Assembly: GCA_023078685.1 (NCBI GenBank)
Contig: JALGAS010000008.1
Coordinates: 248,001 to 312,000, forward strand
Direction: 5' to 3'
Source of the DNA: Neopestalotiopsis rosae
Taxonomy: Eukaryota > Ascomycota > Sordariomycetes > Amphisphaeriales > Sporocadaceae
DNA: 64,000 bases
The first letter of the stretch is position 1. Each line of letters begins with the position of its first letter. The position numbers and the translations under genes were made by a program. This document shows positions 46,311 to 57,515 of the stretch, in pieces. The notes below the pieces were generated by a model that was given only the letters and a program-made list of their open reading frames with translations, had not been told where the DNA came from and did not search any database.

Positions 46311-48833
46311 TAGCTTGGCTCATAGTGGGCAGCTTTTCAGACCAGCCGATGAGGAATGTCGAGATCTCACCATTTAAGCCATGGTCATGTATAGCTTTCC
46401 GCTGGACTAATATCCAACCTAGCTCTTCCACCATTAGTCAAAATGCGTATATTTTGGCTTCAACTTCATGTTCTTCAAGATACAATCTCCGCTCGGTATT
46501 CCGTAAGTCTTATCCATTTTCGTCACGTAAGAAACCACAAACCCAGCTGTGAAAATGACTGGCACACTGCTCTCATGGATCAATATATATGCCATAGACG
46601 TCTCGATACTGTAGGCTTTGTCATCTGGACTGAAGTCGGCCGCCTTTTTGAAAGACCGCACGGTTAAAACTCTACTGCACACAAGCCACACGCGGCGGGT
46701 GTTCGTAGATGCTGCGGCCCATGCTATATAACGATAACACTTCCATTGAGAGTCACGATCATTGTGTTGCTTGAGTGAGCAATGAATCGACAATTTTCTC
46801 CTAGGCCGTGAAGCATTATATATGAATGTAACATGCCGGTATCCTATTTAATAGAGAGTGACGTTATGGGCTGCTTGCGATACTATGATCCTATACTTCA
46901 ACGAGACGGATTGTCTCCATCTGATCGCCACTGGGTGGCACGTAACTTTGGGAGTCAACAGCTTTCTCGTTTTGCCACTACATGCTGTTTGGAGCCAATA
47001 CAACGAAACATATCTCGCAGGGACCAGGTCGAGGTGCCTTATGGAAAAGTTGCCCAGATTATCATATTCCCCCAATCTATTCCCCCAGTCTAAATGGAAT
47101 TGCCGAACCATGGTGCAGGCTTACCAATGTTTACGCAGCAGGCTGCCTGTCATGGCCAACACGAGTAGTATACATGGAAGAGGAACGTCATTTAAAATTA
47201 TTGGAGAATTGATCGGAAACATCTCGGCCGGGTCGGATGCAGATACATAATAGATCTGCCGCCTGGTCCGAGAAACGACAAGCAGATTGTCGAAAAGCGG
47301 TCAGACACAAGACGCAATGTACACGTACCTTGTACGGATTGCCAAAAAAGAATCGTGCAGCCAAAAAGGCATGGTTCACCACTACACTAAACAATATCAT
47401 CATGCAAGAACAGGGTTGCTTTTTGGGCTGAGGTGGGAAGTGGGCAGTCAGATATTGAGATTTATTTCGCAATTACATATGTGGGATACTGTGTATTTGG
47501 CCTACCGCAAGGGCGTTGGTTGGTAAGAGCGTACGGCAAAGTCACCCGTGCACATTGACGTTGGGTGGGCGCTTTTGCTGCCCACTAACAAGGAACGACG
47601 CATCGTGAATTGCGACAATACGTAGTTGCTTACGGGTTATGGGGGAGAGAAAGAGGGTCACATACTATGGGCAATTTTTTGTGAGCTGTCGTTCCGGGGG
47701 TCTCGGGGGTGGTGCACGGTAGCCAGGGTCAACCATGTCAGACCCCCCTTGACAGGCTGGGAGAAGAAGATGGGAAAAGTAATCCTTGCGGGTTGCCGTC
47801 AGTGGGTTGATCGTGCGTGCGGAGATGATGATTTTTGTTGGAGTTGTTCTGTGCGTGCTACGTGCTACGTACACTACGTATATGATGGTGATCCAAGGTT
47901 TGGGCTCAAATGGCATTGCCATGAAATATGCTGTCTATGTGTTTCTTGTAAGACATATATGTACGGTATCCTATGTAGGATGCCACCCAGATTGCTAGGT
48001 TATGGAGGCTAGTAAAATTCGGGGGACCGACGAGTACAAACAACGGATCATGATTGTGTAGTCGTTGACGTTGCTACTATCCCAACTTGACATGTTTTAC
48101 GTATCAACGGAGGGGGAAAGAGACAGACATCTCCAGATACCGTGGAAGAGATGCTACGGACTTATGCGACAGATCTATCTCTTCGACTGGACACCTGCCA
48201 TGTGCGAAACTCACGCTCACATCCGGAGTCGGTTGGCGGCGGCGTATTCGTTACATGGAAGTGCAACACTGAAGCTGCTCCAATTCGTGCGCGGAATGGG
48301 ATTGGTCGACTGGCGGGGAGGTCGTGTGCCTGGCATTCGAGACTTGCAGACGGGACTTTGCTCAACCCGCGCGCGGACGGGAATTTCTATCATGGCATGC
48401 AACAGCGCGGGATAGGAAACATATATGCGTCCATTTTGCAAGAAATGGGCAGGGACCTCCGGTCTGCACATACTTTAAAAAGCCGCCAGGACTGCCGCAG
48501 GAGAGGTCCACAGATGTCTACAGACGAGTGCGTTGCGATGAATATACACAGATCATGATAATCAGCGAGTACTGTTGTAGTAGTTGATCCATGATGGGAC
48601 CCAACGTGACGATGAACCTCTTGCTATCGTTTGTCCATAAAGTTAATCCGATGGCAAGTAACAACACTGTAGTGAATGAAGTACACAAACAACGTTGGAT
48701 GGGATTCCTGAGGCGCTCATGTGCTCTGCGACAGGCCTTGTTTGTTTGTGATGCGACTTGGGGCTGTACGTAACATGAGATGCCGAGATGATGACTGCAT
48801 CTACTCCCGGTTCCGTTAAGGTACAGTACTCTG

Positions 48834-48849
48834 TACCTACCTACCTACC
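48834..48849. repeat. TACC tetranucleotide repeat, four units
   Basis: Four perfect TACC units followed by TAG. It is the same word family as the GGTAGGTA patches elsewhere in the window. Confidence 0.6.
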
Positions 48850-49122
48850 TAGCTCGTAGATGGCAGGATGGGTAGATCACATTTGATTTCATCTACCCCA
48901 AATTCTCCGGCTGTGTGACGAGTGGCTGCTTGATTGCCCGGGTGCCCTGCTGGACAATGTATTATCAGTGTTATATTTATATAATGGAACACCTCTCAGG
49001 TACCAAAGGACATGGACTATGGGTCGCGACACATTTTGCCTTGTTTTTTTGGTGATGAGGAATGTACTACATCTATGAATGCAATTTGGCAGTGAACAGG
49101 AAACGAACAATAATTGGGACCA

Positions 49123-49140
49123 GGGGGGGGGGGGGGGGGG
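49123..49140. repeat. 18-base poly-G run
   Basis: Uninterrupted G18 on the plus strand, followed shortly by an alternating GC stretch (GCGCGCGCGG near 49152-49161). Long poly-G runs are rare and hard to sequence, so the exact length may be unreliable. Confidence 0.8.
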
Positions 49141-50004
49141 TCAAGTCAGGTGCGCGCGCGGACTGGATCTTCCCTTGCGCTGATGGAGGGGTCCTTGACC
49201 AGGGGTGCCGCTCGAACAGGGGAGCTCCTGGGGCCGGGGCCTGGAAAAGAATGGCGCGAGATCGAAGAAGGATAGAAATTTGGTTGGAACGAATCGTGGC
49301 TTCAACAATGACAAAACTGCTGCATCTTGCGCGAGTCGAGTAGTGTACAGAGAGAGGCTGGAGTCTGGAGCTCTTGTTCTCCCCAACAGAGCTTTCACAC
49401 TCAAAGTCAATCCAAAGCTCCTCTCGCCTGGTGCTTGGCTTGGCCCTCGACTCTCCATTCCCATATGTGGATACGAATAGGCACAAACAAGCCCAGTACG
49501 TAGCCTTGCAGACCTGGTGTACATAGCAAAAGGTAGGTTAGTTGAATGTGAGTTTGTCACGAATGTCAGATTGGTCTTGTTGCATAATGGTTGCGCATAG
49601 ACAATAGACAGACACGCGACAAAGTACCGTTTGTTTCTATTCATGGCCATTTCACATCGCCTCGAGTATAAATGTCAAGGTCTGTCTGTACGAATATACA
49701 TGACTGGCCACTCGAAACCATGCAGTGTTATGCTTGGCTCAGCTCGTCGCGCATTGTGCAAGGCCGGTTCCCTTCTCCCTTGCTTGCACGCTTTTCGTAT
49801 CTTTGAAGAAACGCACGCGAAGCAGCCTCGCAGGACTCGCAGCTTCCTGATTATCTACAGTGGCGACGGTGCACGTATTTATCATTTTGGCCGGTCTACA
49901 TAGTAGGGATTTTCTGACCCAGAAAACGATGTCAGAAGCTAACAACTTCGCGCGCGCAAGAAGCTCCATGAAGTTTTACTGCATATCGCCAACAGGGATC
50001 AGCG

Positions 50005-50075
50005 GCAGGGAGGGCAGGGGTGGAGTCGATAACTGCAGGGGGGGCAGACGGAAAGGTAGGGGGGCTCGAGGGGGT
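50005..50075 (+). repeat. G-rich patch with quadruplex potential
   Basis: Several runs of three or more G (GGGAGGGCAGGGG, then runs of 7, 6 and 5 G) lie within 70 bp on the plus strand. Three runs are closely spaced and a fourth needs a longer loop, so G-quadruplex formation is possible but unproven. Confidence 0.4.
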
Positions 50076-51400
50076 TACAGACTCTAGCGCCCGTCGAGAA
50101 CAGAGCTTGTCAAGCTGTACCTGTCGGTCAGTTTCACGCCTAGTTTTTTTCCCCTCCCCAACCAACAATGAACACTTAACGAGATACATACACGTGTATG
50201 TAAGGACATACTTCGCAGATAGGTGTATGTTTTTACTAATATTACTTTCCGCTCACGTTGGGGGATATAAGGTATCATACTACATACTACTAGTATTATC
50301 ATACTCCAGCTGATACGTAACACAGGTAGCCAAGTATAACATCAAAAGCGTGCGCTTTGGCCACCGCCGCCTTTGGACTCTCTTCGCAAATATAGATACA
50401 TGCGACAAAAAAAAGGCATTTCATTAGGGAACGCATTTCATGAACAGAGTTTATCATGCGTCACGACTGTTAATAGCGCAGTCAGCAAGCCTGTAGTGAC
50501 CAAAGTGTGTCTTGATCGGGTCGCCTCATGAATCTTGAGCAGCACGCAGAAGACCAGAAGAAAAAAAGATTTCACTCGTTATCCCTGTCGACTGATGCGT
50601 TGGTAGATGCATTGACAGGCCTCATCCCTGTAAGATGGATACGCCTTCCAAAGCTCTTGTGTGCACCATTTTGGCAAACCTGGGTAGCTTTTGCTGGGCT
50701 TGCTGGGGGGCCGACACCTGGGCTGGCTGCTTCTCTCTGTTTTTTTTCTTCCCTCAAGCCGTCTCAAACCTTTACTAGATTCCCACAGGAACCAAACGCC
50801 AGCCCAACCTTCCGCAACCTTCTCCCCCGGATTTCCTGGTGCGTGTGCTTGTGCGCCTACCTAAACCCCCAGTCAAGTACATGGTACAGTAGCAGCAAAG
50901 CCAATCCTGCACCGGGGACCAGACCGACGCATGAGCTATTCTTTTTTTTTTTCTGCCTTTTCCCTCTTCCCTTCCCTTCCTTGCTCATGCTTTAACCTCG
51001 TTGCCCACACTGGAACTACTGCATGCTATTCTCGACGTGTTTTCCTGTTTTCCATCTCACGATTAGCCTACTTTGACTCTGAGACACATGGACGACTCAG
51101 TTGCGAATACCATCACGTCAACGACCCTTCCACCACCCAGCCGCCGCTCCTCCATTCCTGCGCGCCGACACGACCCCGACGCTGACGACGTTGACCCTGC
51201 ATCGCTGTTTTAGCGCGCCTCCGCCTACACCGCACTTACTTGGAGCTCAGCAAATAGTAGTAATAATAATAGTCTGTCTGGTCGGGTTCGGGTCGTTGAT
51301 TGCTCAAGCTGCAAAAATAAACCACACACACAGCAGTTACAATCGAAGCTAAAATCGTACCTAACCCGAGCCTCTTGTTTCTGCTTCTCACTCATCCACC

Positions 51401-54400
51401 ATGGATCCGAGACAGCAGCAGCATCAGCACCACCACCAACATTCACATCAACATCAACAACCACCGCCCCCTCCGCCACCACAGGGAGGCGCCAACCCGT
51501 TTGCGAGAACCGTCGCTTCTCCTCCTGTGCAATATCGTCGCTCGCCCTTCCCGCCTACGCACAACTCGGCCAACCCACCGCCGCACTTCCCGCCTCCTGC
51601 TTCGCACTCTCAATCTCATCCGCCATCTGCCAGCCCAGCGCCTGTTGCTTATGGAGGTCCCTCACCCGATCATCAGCGACGACTCTCGACCGATTCTCAC
51701 CCCTACTTCTCGCATCAACAGTCCCGCACGCCCTTTGAGAGGCCTGATTCAACCTCGCATCCAGCAGGCCCGACACACTCGCGCCATCAGAGCGCTTCGT
51801 CGATAGGCGGCCCGCCGAGTCGCAATATGGGGCCTCCCTCGGACCCTCCTCAGCAGCAGCCAATGGGTCCATATGGTATGCAACAACCAGGGCCTGGTCC
51901 TGCGCCAGCCTCGGGACTTAGAATACCTCCGACAACGACAAATTCCAATACCATGTTCTCCTCGGGCCGGGAGCTTCCTTCGTTGAGTAGCCTCGCCAGG
52001 ACGGCCGGAATGCCGCTCTCAAACATGCTCGGTGGGCATGCTGTTCAGCGGGAACCGACCCCGGGGAGTCACCCTCCCGGGCATGCTCCCTTTCCGCCTC
52101 CAAGCACGACTCCGGGTCCGAATGGTCCTGGTCCAGCTTACGCGGCTACTGTCCATGCATCGCCCAGAATGCAAAGCGCGGCGGCAGCAGACTATCCACC
52201 CTTCTCCCGACGGCCAGAGACGCCAACGAATCACGCAAGGCCTTATGAACCTAGGGATCAGCGAGGAAGCGTCGCTGGCTCTCCTCCACAGGGTTTCCAT
52301 GGAACCCCAGAAATGTCAACGAGGTATGGAACGCCTGGTGCGCATTCTGTGCGCGGCCCGCCGATGCCCCCATACGATGACAGAAGAGATCAGTCGGGAC
52401 GATTATCGGCAGGAAGTGTACCACCCCGGCCAAGTAGCCAACCTCGAGCGTATAATGGCGGTCCTGGGAGGCCAATGGAAATGGGCCGCGGTCCACCTCC
52501 AGGTGAGCCCTATTTCGGCCCTAGGAGGGAGGAGTTGAGACCAGGACAGGAATACAATCCTGAGGGACCACCTCGAAACATGTACGAGCAGGAGCAACGT
52601 CGCGCCATGGAACAAGATCGAGAATATCGTGATCGCATGGAGAGGGATGCTCATTTCCGTGAACGGGAGCTTATGGAGCGGGAAAGGATGGAAAGGGCAC
52701 GTTTCGAGGAACACCAACGACTTCAACAACACCAGCAGCAACAACCGCCGCCACCGCCACAACACCCGCACCAGCCGCCATTCATGTCAGAGCGGGAGCA
52801 CATGGATCGCTTAGAACGGGAACGGATCGAAAGAGAACGTCAATTCGACATGAGGGACAGGGAGCGGAGAGAAAGAACTTCTTCCGACCCTAGTAGGCAT
52901 GGCCGCCCGGGAGACTTTGGGCCCCAAGGTCCTCCGGGTCCCCAAGGGCCGCCGCCCTATGGCAGAGAGACTCGGGACCACAGAGATGCTCCCGGGTGGC
53001 AGCTACGGCCGGGATACGAACAAGCGCCCGCCAGAGGTTCATACGAGCCTGCATACGCACCGCGACACGGGCCTCCAGAACATCCAGCAACATCGGGTCC
53101 ACCTTTTGGATCGTTCCCCGCCCACGCAACTCAGCATGGTGAGCGTTACTCGCATGCCGGGCCTGCTGGCCACCCCCCTTCGCATGCTATTCCTGTAACT
53201 CAGGGTGAAAGGGGGCCACAGTCATTTGGTTCGCCCGACAGGCACAGATTTGTCCCCATGTCCGCGCACCACCAACCACAGCAACCGCCGCATCGAGGGA
53301 GCCCGCCCCCTTCAGTGGCTTACAACGGCGGACCTGGGCCTGCCGTGTCCGAGCTTCCGAGACAGCATCGATCGCTAGACGATGGCCATCAAGCTCCGGC
53401 GTTGGCTCGCCAGCAAAGCGGTGGCTTTTTGGCAATTGGCGAGATCAATCGCAAGGGGCGTGTATCTCCCTTGCCTCAGGCTGTGCAGGGCGCACAACCG
53501 CAATCAATGACGCCGTCTGGAGAACCAGGAATCAAGAGTGAATTTGGCCGCATGTTTTCTGGCATTGGAGCTGGTGCTGGTGCATTCGGAATGCCAAGCC
53601 CCGGTCCATCTCACCTTCCATTTACCAACTCTGGACTCGCACGCCGCGAAGATGCTGATCCGCCGCCTGCTGAGGTCAATGCTGAGCAACCTGCCAAACA
53701 ACCCCGGAAGCGACAAAGGAAAGTCAAAGATGATGATCATAAAGGCGATGACGATAGCACGGGCCGTGTGACGCCAGTTGGGCGAACCAAGCGTGCTAGA
53801 ACGAACCATGCTCATCACCACCATCAGTATGTCTACACAGGCAATTCCCGGCTGCAGATCCAAAATACTGATAATTCTTTAACTAGTCACCATCACCACC
53901 ACCATCACGGCATCCCCGAGCGCACAGCTTCCCCTCTGCATGCGGGTAGTACACCTCTAAAGAATGTCAAGACCGGCACGCCTGTTCTTTCGCCAGCGGG
54001 CCTTCCAATGACGCACAACCACCAGATTCCAAGATCTTCAAATAACACCACCACCACCACCACCAACAATGGTATCGCACCAGCAAAGCCAACTCCACCG
54101 GCACCGGTCGTTTTCACCAAACCCAAAAAGACTGTCGACTCACAAATGGTACTCGATAGCGTAGCCCACAAAGCCCGCAAGCACCTAGGTGATATACTCT
54201 ATGATCCGGAAATCAAGGCAGATCATTTCAGGACTCACTCAAAGGGCGGCTTCAGAACAAAGCCAAAACCCCTCCCGAGGGATCTGATACAAGACAACGA
54301 GAATTCCACACTCACGATCAAGATCCATCGCAGGCATCTCGAGCCTCACTGCCGTGAGGAACTTACAAGGAACCGGGCTGTTTGGGGAACAGACATTTAC

Positions 54401-55093
54401 ACCGATGATAGTGATATTGTAGCCGCCTGTATACACGGAGGCTGGTTCCGTGGAGAATGGGCGGACGAGGTAGACATCAGCCTCCTCGGCCTTGAACGCC
54501 CCCTGCCCAAGGGTAAGAGTCGGGGCAACAATGTTAGCGAGAAGAGCTCTCAGGACCTCTTGACCACCCCTCCAGCGACAGGGCCCATGCATGTCCCTCT
54601 TGATCGCGACTTGCATGTCACGGTCCTGATTCTGCCCAACCTGGTCAAGTATGCCGGCACCACAAGATTTGGAATCATGAGCCGTGACTGGGGGGGATCG
54701 TACAAGGGCCGCCGAAGCATTCACGACGGGCTCAGTTTCAAGATTGAGCAGGTTCGTTGGGTAGACGGAGCTGCTCCTCAGAGTAGGCTCCGGGGCAAAG
54801 CTCGCCGTGAGCGCATCCGCAAGGCAATGAGTGAGGTGGATAGATCTCAGGTCATTGATATTGGGGGTCTGAAGAGGGTGGACAAACCGGCAGAACCCAG
54901 CACCAGCAACGGCGATATCGATAAGGAGAACCGCCCGATGCAAGTTGAGACACCAAGTCCTGCGCAGGAAACAAAAAAGGAGGCGCCTGAAAAGCCTGCT
55001 GGATCTCAGGAGCCGAATATGGACACGGAACCAACGACCTCGGAGAGCGACAAGCCGTCGACTGCCGAGGTCCAAACAGTTGAAGGCGCCTAA
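51401..55093 (+). CDS. RXT3: Rxt3-type subunit of the Rpd3L histone deacetylase complex
   Basis: A single exon encodes 1230 residues, much longer than the conserved domain alone. Residues 1-900 are low complexity: a His/Gln/Pro-rich start (HQHHHQHSHQHQQPPPPPPP), many Pro/Gly/Ser segments, and an Arg/Glu-rich, probably helical stretch at about 400-495 (RERELMERERMERARFEE). Short basic stretches at about 765-805 (KQPRKRQRKVK, GRTKRARTNH) suggest nuclear import signals. A six-His run is at about 830-835. The conserved Rxt3 domain lies at about 912-1150: KARKHLGDILYDPEIKADHF, HRRHLEPHCREEL, RAVWGTDIYTDDSDIVAACI and HGGWFRG. It continues with DLHVTVLILPNLVKYAG and RSIHDGLSFKIEQVRWVDG. Rxt3 helps the Rpd3 deacetylase repress transcription. 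The start ATG lies in a good context directly before the Gln/His tract, with no intron needed. Confidence 0.9.
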   Translation: MDPRQQQHQHHHQHSHQHQQPPPPPPPQGGANPFARTVASPPVQYRRSPFPPTHNSANPPPHFPPPASHSQSHPPSASPAPVAYGGPSPDHQRRLSTDSHPYFSHQQSRTPFERPDSTSHPAGPTHSRHQSASSIGGPPSRNMGPPSDPPQQQPMGPYGMQQPGPGPAPASGLRIPPTTTNSNTMFSSGRELPSLSSLARTAGMPLSNMLGGHAVQREPTPGSHPPGHAPFPPPSTTPGPNGPGPAYAATVHASPRMQSAAAADYPPFSRRPETPTNHARPYEPRDQRGSVAGSPPQGFHGTPEMSTRYGTPGAHSVRGPPMPPYDDRRDQSGRLSAGSVPPRPSSQPRAYNGGPGRPMEMGRGPPPGEPYFGPRREELRPGQEYNPEGPPRNMYEQEQRRAMEQDREYRDRMERDAHFRERELMERERMERARFEEHQRLQQHQQQQPPPPPQHPHQPPFMSEREHMDRLERERIERERQFDMRDRERRERTSSDPSRHGRPGDFGPQGPPGPQGPPPYGRETRDHRDAPGWQLRPGYEQAPARGSYEPAYAPRHGPPEHPATSGPPFGSFPAHATQHGERYSHAGPAGHPPSHAIPVTQGERGPQSFGSPDRHRFVPMSAHHQPQQPPHRGSPPPSVAYNGGPGPAVSELPRQHRSLDDGHQAPALARQQSGGFLAIGEINRKGRVSPLPQAVQGAQPQSMTPSGEPGIKSEFGRMFSGIGAGAGAFGMPSPGPSHLPFTNSGLARREDADPPPAEVNAEQPAKQPRKRQRKVKDDDHKGDDDSTGRVTPVGRTKRARTNHAHHHHQYVYTGNSRLQIQNTDNSLTSHHHHHHHGIPERTASPLHAGSTPLKNVKTGTPVLSPAGLPMTHNHQIPRSSNNTTTTTTNNGIAPAKPTPPAPVVFTKPKKTVDSQMVLDSVAHKARKHLGDILYDPEIKADHFRTHSKGGFRTKPKPLPRDLIQDNENSTLTIKIHRRHLEPHCREELTRNRAVWGTDIYTDDSDIVAACIHGGWFRGEWADEVDISLLGLERPLPKGKSRGNNVSEKSSQDLLTTPPATGPMHVPLDRDLHVTVLILPNLVKYAGTTRFGIMSRDWGGSYKGRRSIHDGLSFKIEQVRWVDGAAPQSRLRGKARRERIRKAMSEVDRSQVIDIGGLKRVDKPAEPSTSNGDIDKENRPMQVETPSPAQETKKEAPEKPAGSQEPNMDTEPTTSESDKPSTAEVQTVEGA

Positions 55094-55808
55094 GGGCGAA
55101 TCCACAAGACTACACCCTCGAATCCGAGCCAGCACAGTCCAAGAAGTATAGGGAAATGACAATTCAATACTGTCGAGGCAAAACTCAAACGGCTGAGATG
55201 GGTTGAGTCTCTGTACATCACAAAACATGGGATTTTTGTAGCGTGTATTGCTCCAAACTTTTCGGCTCACCACCTACTGTGAGCTTATATGGGGACGGGT
55301 TCGATTAACCTGGGAGCATAGCATTGGCGTTTGCATTTTTCTGCTTGATACCTATATATCCCATACGCATACGAATGTAATACGAAATACCGTTTCCCCC
55401 ATTCGTTGAGAAAAGTGATCAACTTTATTTATTTCCAGATCTTGGGCTTCTATAATACATGTCGAATTTAACTTGTTGTACATGGTCCTGGGTGATGCTG
55501 GGCCTTTATGCTGTAGTCCCGGTATGATCATCTACTGGCATCGCATTTCGAACGGAACCAGCAAGAAGCTGCGGATCATTTGTTGGTGCGCGAGGCTGCA
55601 ATGCCAATGGAAAAATGACAACGAGCCAGACATTTGTCTTGAGCATCCTCCTCATGACAAAAGTCCTGTTCTCAGCGCAGTTTGTGCTTACTGGATGTAT
55701 TTCTCATGTATGCACCCGAGCTCTTGCTATTACAAATTAATGTTTTTCTCTTGCTGGGCGTGAAGGCATGAATTCCAGAAGAGAAGATGAGCCTATGTCT
55801 CTCAACTC
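55094..55808. other. Intergenic region between convergent genes
   Basis: About 700 bp between the 3' ends of the Rxt3 gene (plus) and the SDHAF4 gene (minus). AT-rich around 55330-55470. Nothing else seen. Confidence 0.5.
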
Positions 55809-56327
55809 TTAGAAATCAGTCACCCTGCCATTGTAGCTCCAATCGCCTGCGCTGCCCCAGCGAAGGGGTTCGTTCTTAGGCCCTCCGACCTCACCCGTCT
55901 TGGGGTTGATCTCGCCCTCGAATTCGGGCGGAGCGCCCTTGCGCAGCGGTAGATTCGAAACCTCGCCCAGCGTCGCCTGGTTCGAGAGAGCCTCGCGGGC
56001 CACTGGTGACTGCGCGTCGGGTGATGGATTGATCTGCTGCTGCTGTGCAGTAGTAGTCGCTTCGTCCTTTGCGGCGGCTTCGTTTGGTGAGGGCCGATCC
56101 GCCGGGTCTAGCGATTCCTGCGTATTGGCGGCGCGCTGGAGGCGCTCGAACTCGGCTTGCTCCTCAGCCGGAAGACGCGGCGGCGACGGATAATGGGCAA
56201 AGGGGCCGGTGGCATACGAGGCGCGGTGCTGCGAGTATGTTGCCGGTGCTGAGAGGAGGGTGCGTCGGGACACGGCGGACGACGAGGGCCTTGCCAGGCG
56301 CCGAGCGAGGGATGGGAGGCGCGACAT
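55809..56327 (-). CDS. SDH8: Succinate dehydrogenase assembly factor 4 (SDHAF4/Sdh8)
   Basis: A single exon encodes 172 residues. The N terminus (MSRLPSLARRLARPSSSAV, then SRRTLL) is Arg/Ser-rich without acidic residues, a mitochondrial targeting presequence. The middle is Ala/Gln-rich and probably disordered. The C-terminal 45 residues hold the family signature: PPEFEGEINPKTGEVGGPKN, then EPLRWG, GDWSYNGRVTDF at the very end. Sdh8 binds the flavinylated catalytic subunit Sdh1 in the matrix, limits stray oxidant formation and promotes joining with Sdh2. The frame is open 51 codons further upstream (to 56480), but that extension is unlike a targeting peptide, so the ATG at 56327 is preferred. 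The C-terminal match is unambiguous. Confidence 0.92.
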   Translation of the reverse strand: MSRLPSLARRLARPSSSAVSRRTLLSAPATYSQHRASYATGPFAHYPSPPRLPAEEQAEFERLQRAANTQESLDPADRPSPNEAAAKDEATTTAQQQQINPSPDAQSPVAREALSNQATLGEVSNLPLRKGAPPEFEGEINPKTGEVGGPKNEPLRWGSAGDWSYNGRVTDF

Positions 56328-57515
56328 TTTCCGTTTATTGATCGGCGGTGATTGAATAAGAAAAAAGAAAAAGACTAAAGAAGGCTTACTCAGTGCCTTA
56401 AGACTGGTGGTAGTGAGTCGTCGTTTGCAGGATCTGTATGGCGAGATGAGGAAAATGTCGGTTCGCAAACTTGACGACAAGACAATTTAGAGTCTCTCCC
56501 AAGTGGCGTTCCGAGGTTCGCAGCACGTAGTAAAGCTCTAACCTTTGCTAGGTCTTGACGTTCACGGTTCTACTATGTACCCTAGCAATTGGTCTATGCC
56601 CGAAGGGTCCCGCCCCCAGGTATACTTGTCCCAGCTAGGTAATGTAGGTCGGTCCTCGGAAGAAACCGCCCATGGCTGTGAAAAGATACAATGTTTATTG
56701 TCTTATTATCTGCTTCAATCTTTGATTTTATGAATACCGGTAGTTTATTATCAAGTAATGGTTTGGTACTGGCCTCTACGTAAGATATAGATCATGATCA
56801 CAGTAGCCAAATATGACCAGCCACTTTATACAAGGCCGGAAGACCGATCTCTCGGGACAAAAGTGCTGTCAGATCGAGTCATGCTATCATGTTCTATCCG
56901 CAAATAAACTGTGGAGAATCGATAAACAATTGGATATTGGTAGCGGAGAATGATTTCGATAAACATTCATGAATCGTGATATGCATTACAGCAACGCTTG
57001 ATTTGCGGCAGGGCAGGACTTCGTTGCGGGCTCGGACGGCCCGGGGCCCGAAGCCTCAGCCCGCGGGGCAGCGGCCAAGTGAACGGCCAGAAACATAAGC
57101 TTGGATATAGACGGCACTAGGCCAGGACAGTGAGCAGTCGTTTCTATAACGGACCATCTTCATTCCGCTGACAACGATATGGCTACTATCACAACCATCC
57201 GCTCAAAGTCGATGACCGTGTGCGAATCCGCTCTTGGTAGGAAAGCTATAACGGGCTCGCTTTTCTCGGACTGCATATAATGGCGGAAATCTATCATCAT
57301 TCAGTGGGAAGCAGTCCGTCCAGGACGTCTTCGGGGCTTCAATGTGGCCGCGACTTTTGGCCATGAACCAGGTCATTTGTGACTATATAAGGGATCCTTA
57401 GGATGGATGACTTTTATAAAAGACTCCATGGTTGCGAGACTACGTCCACGATCCTCTACTGGTTGAGCGGCAACAAGGACTTCTGTGATCTTTGATAATC
57501 GGAACCACCTAAACC
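56328..57515. other. Divergent promoter region between the SDHAF4 and SDR genes
   Basis: About 1.2 kb. Contains a GC-rich island near 57010-57075 and a TATA box for the SDR gene. No gene recognised. Confidence 0.5.
57384..57390 (+). promoter_or_regulatory. TATA box of the SDR gene
   Basis: TATATAA lies 125 bp before the ATG at 57516, a credible core promoter position. Confidence 0.5.

Larger units (their letters stand above)
46311..51400. other. Gene-poor region, about 5 kb
   Basis: No open frame here carries a recognisable domain. It contains TACCTACC repeats (48834-48849), an 18-G run (49123-49140), a G-rich patch (50005-50075) and, from about 50730, pyrimidine-rich sequence that is probably promoter and leader of the Rxt3 gene (T-run at 50942-50952). 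Confidence 0.5.

Noticed and set aside
46982..47212. Open frame with a stretch (YSPSLNGIAEP) reminiscent of retroelement integrase
   Set aside because: The likeness covers only about ten residues, and no integrase, reverse transcriptase or long terminal repeat is present nearby.
49141..49650. 169-codon open frame on the minus strand
   Set aside because: Begins beside the poly-G run, overlaps open frames on the plus strand and has no recognisable feature.
54239..55273. 344-codon open frame on the minus strand
   Set aside because: It lies antisense to the conserved Rxt3 domain and is explained by that gene's codon composition. No domain is visible.
56328..56480. N-terminal extension of the SDHAF4 frame
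   Set aside because: The extra 51 residues contain acidic and long hydrophobic stretches unlike a mitochondrial presequence. The inner ATG gives a proper one.
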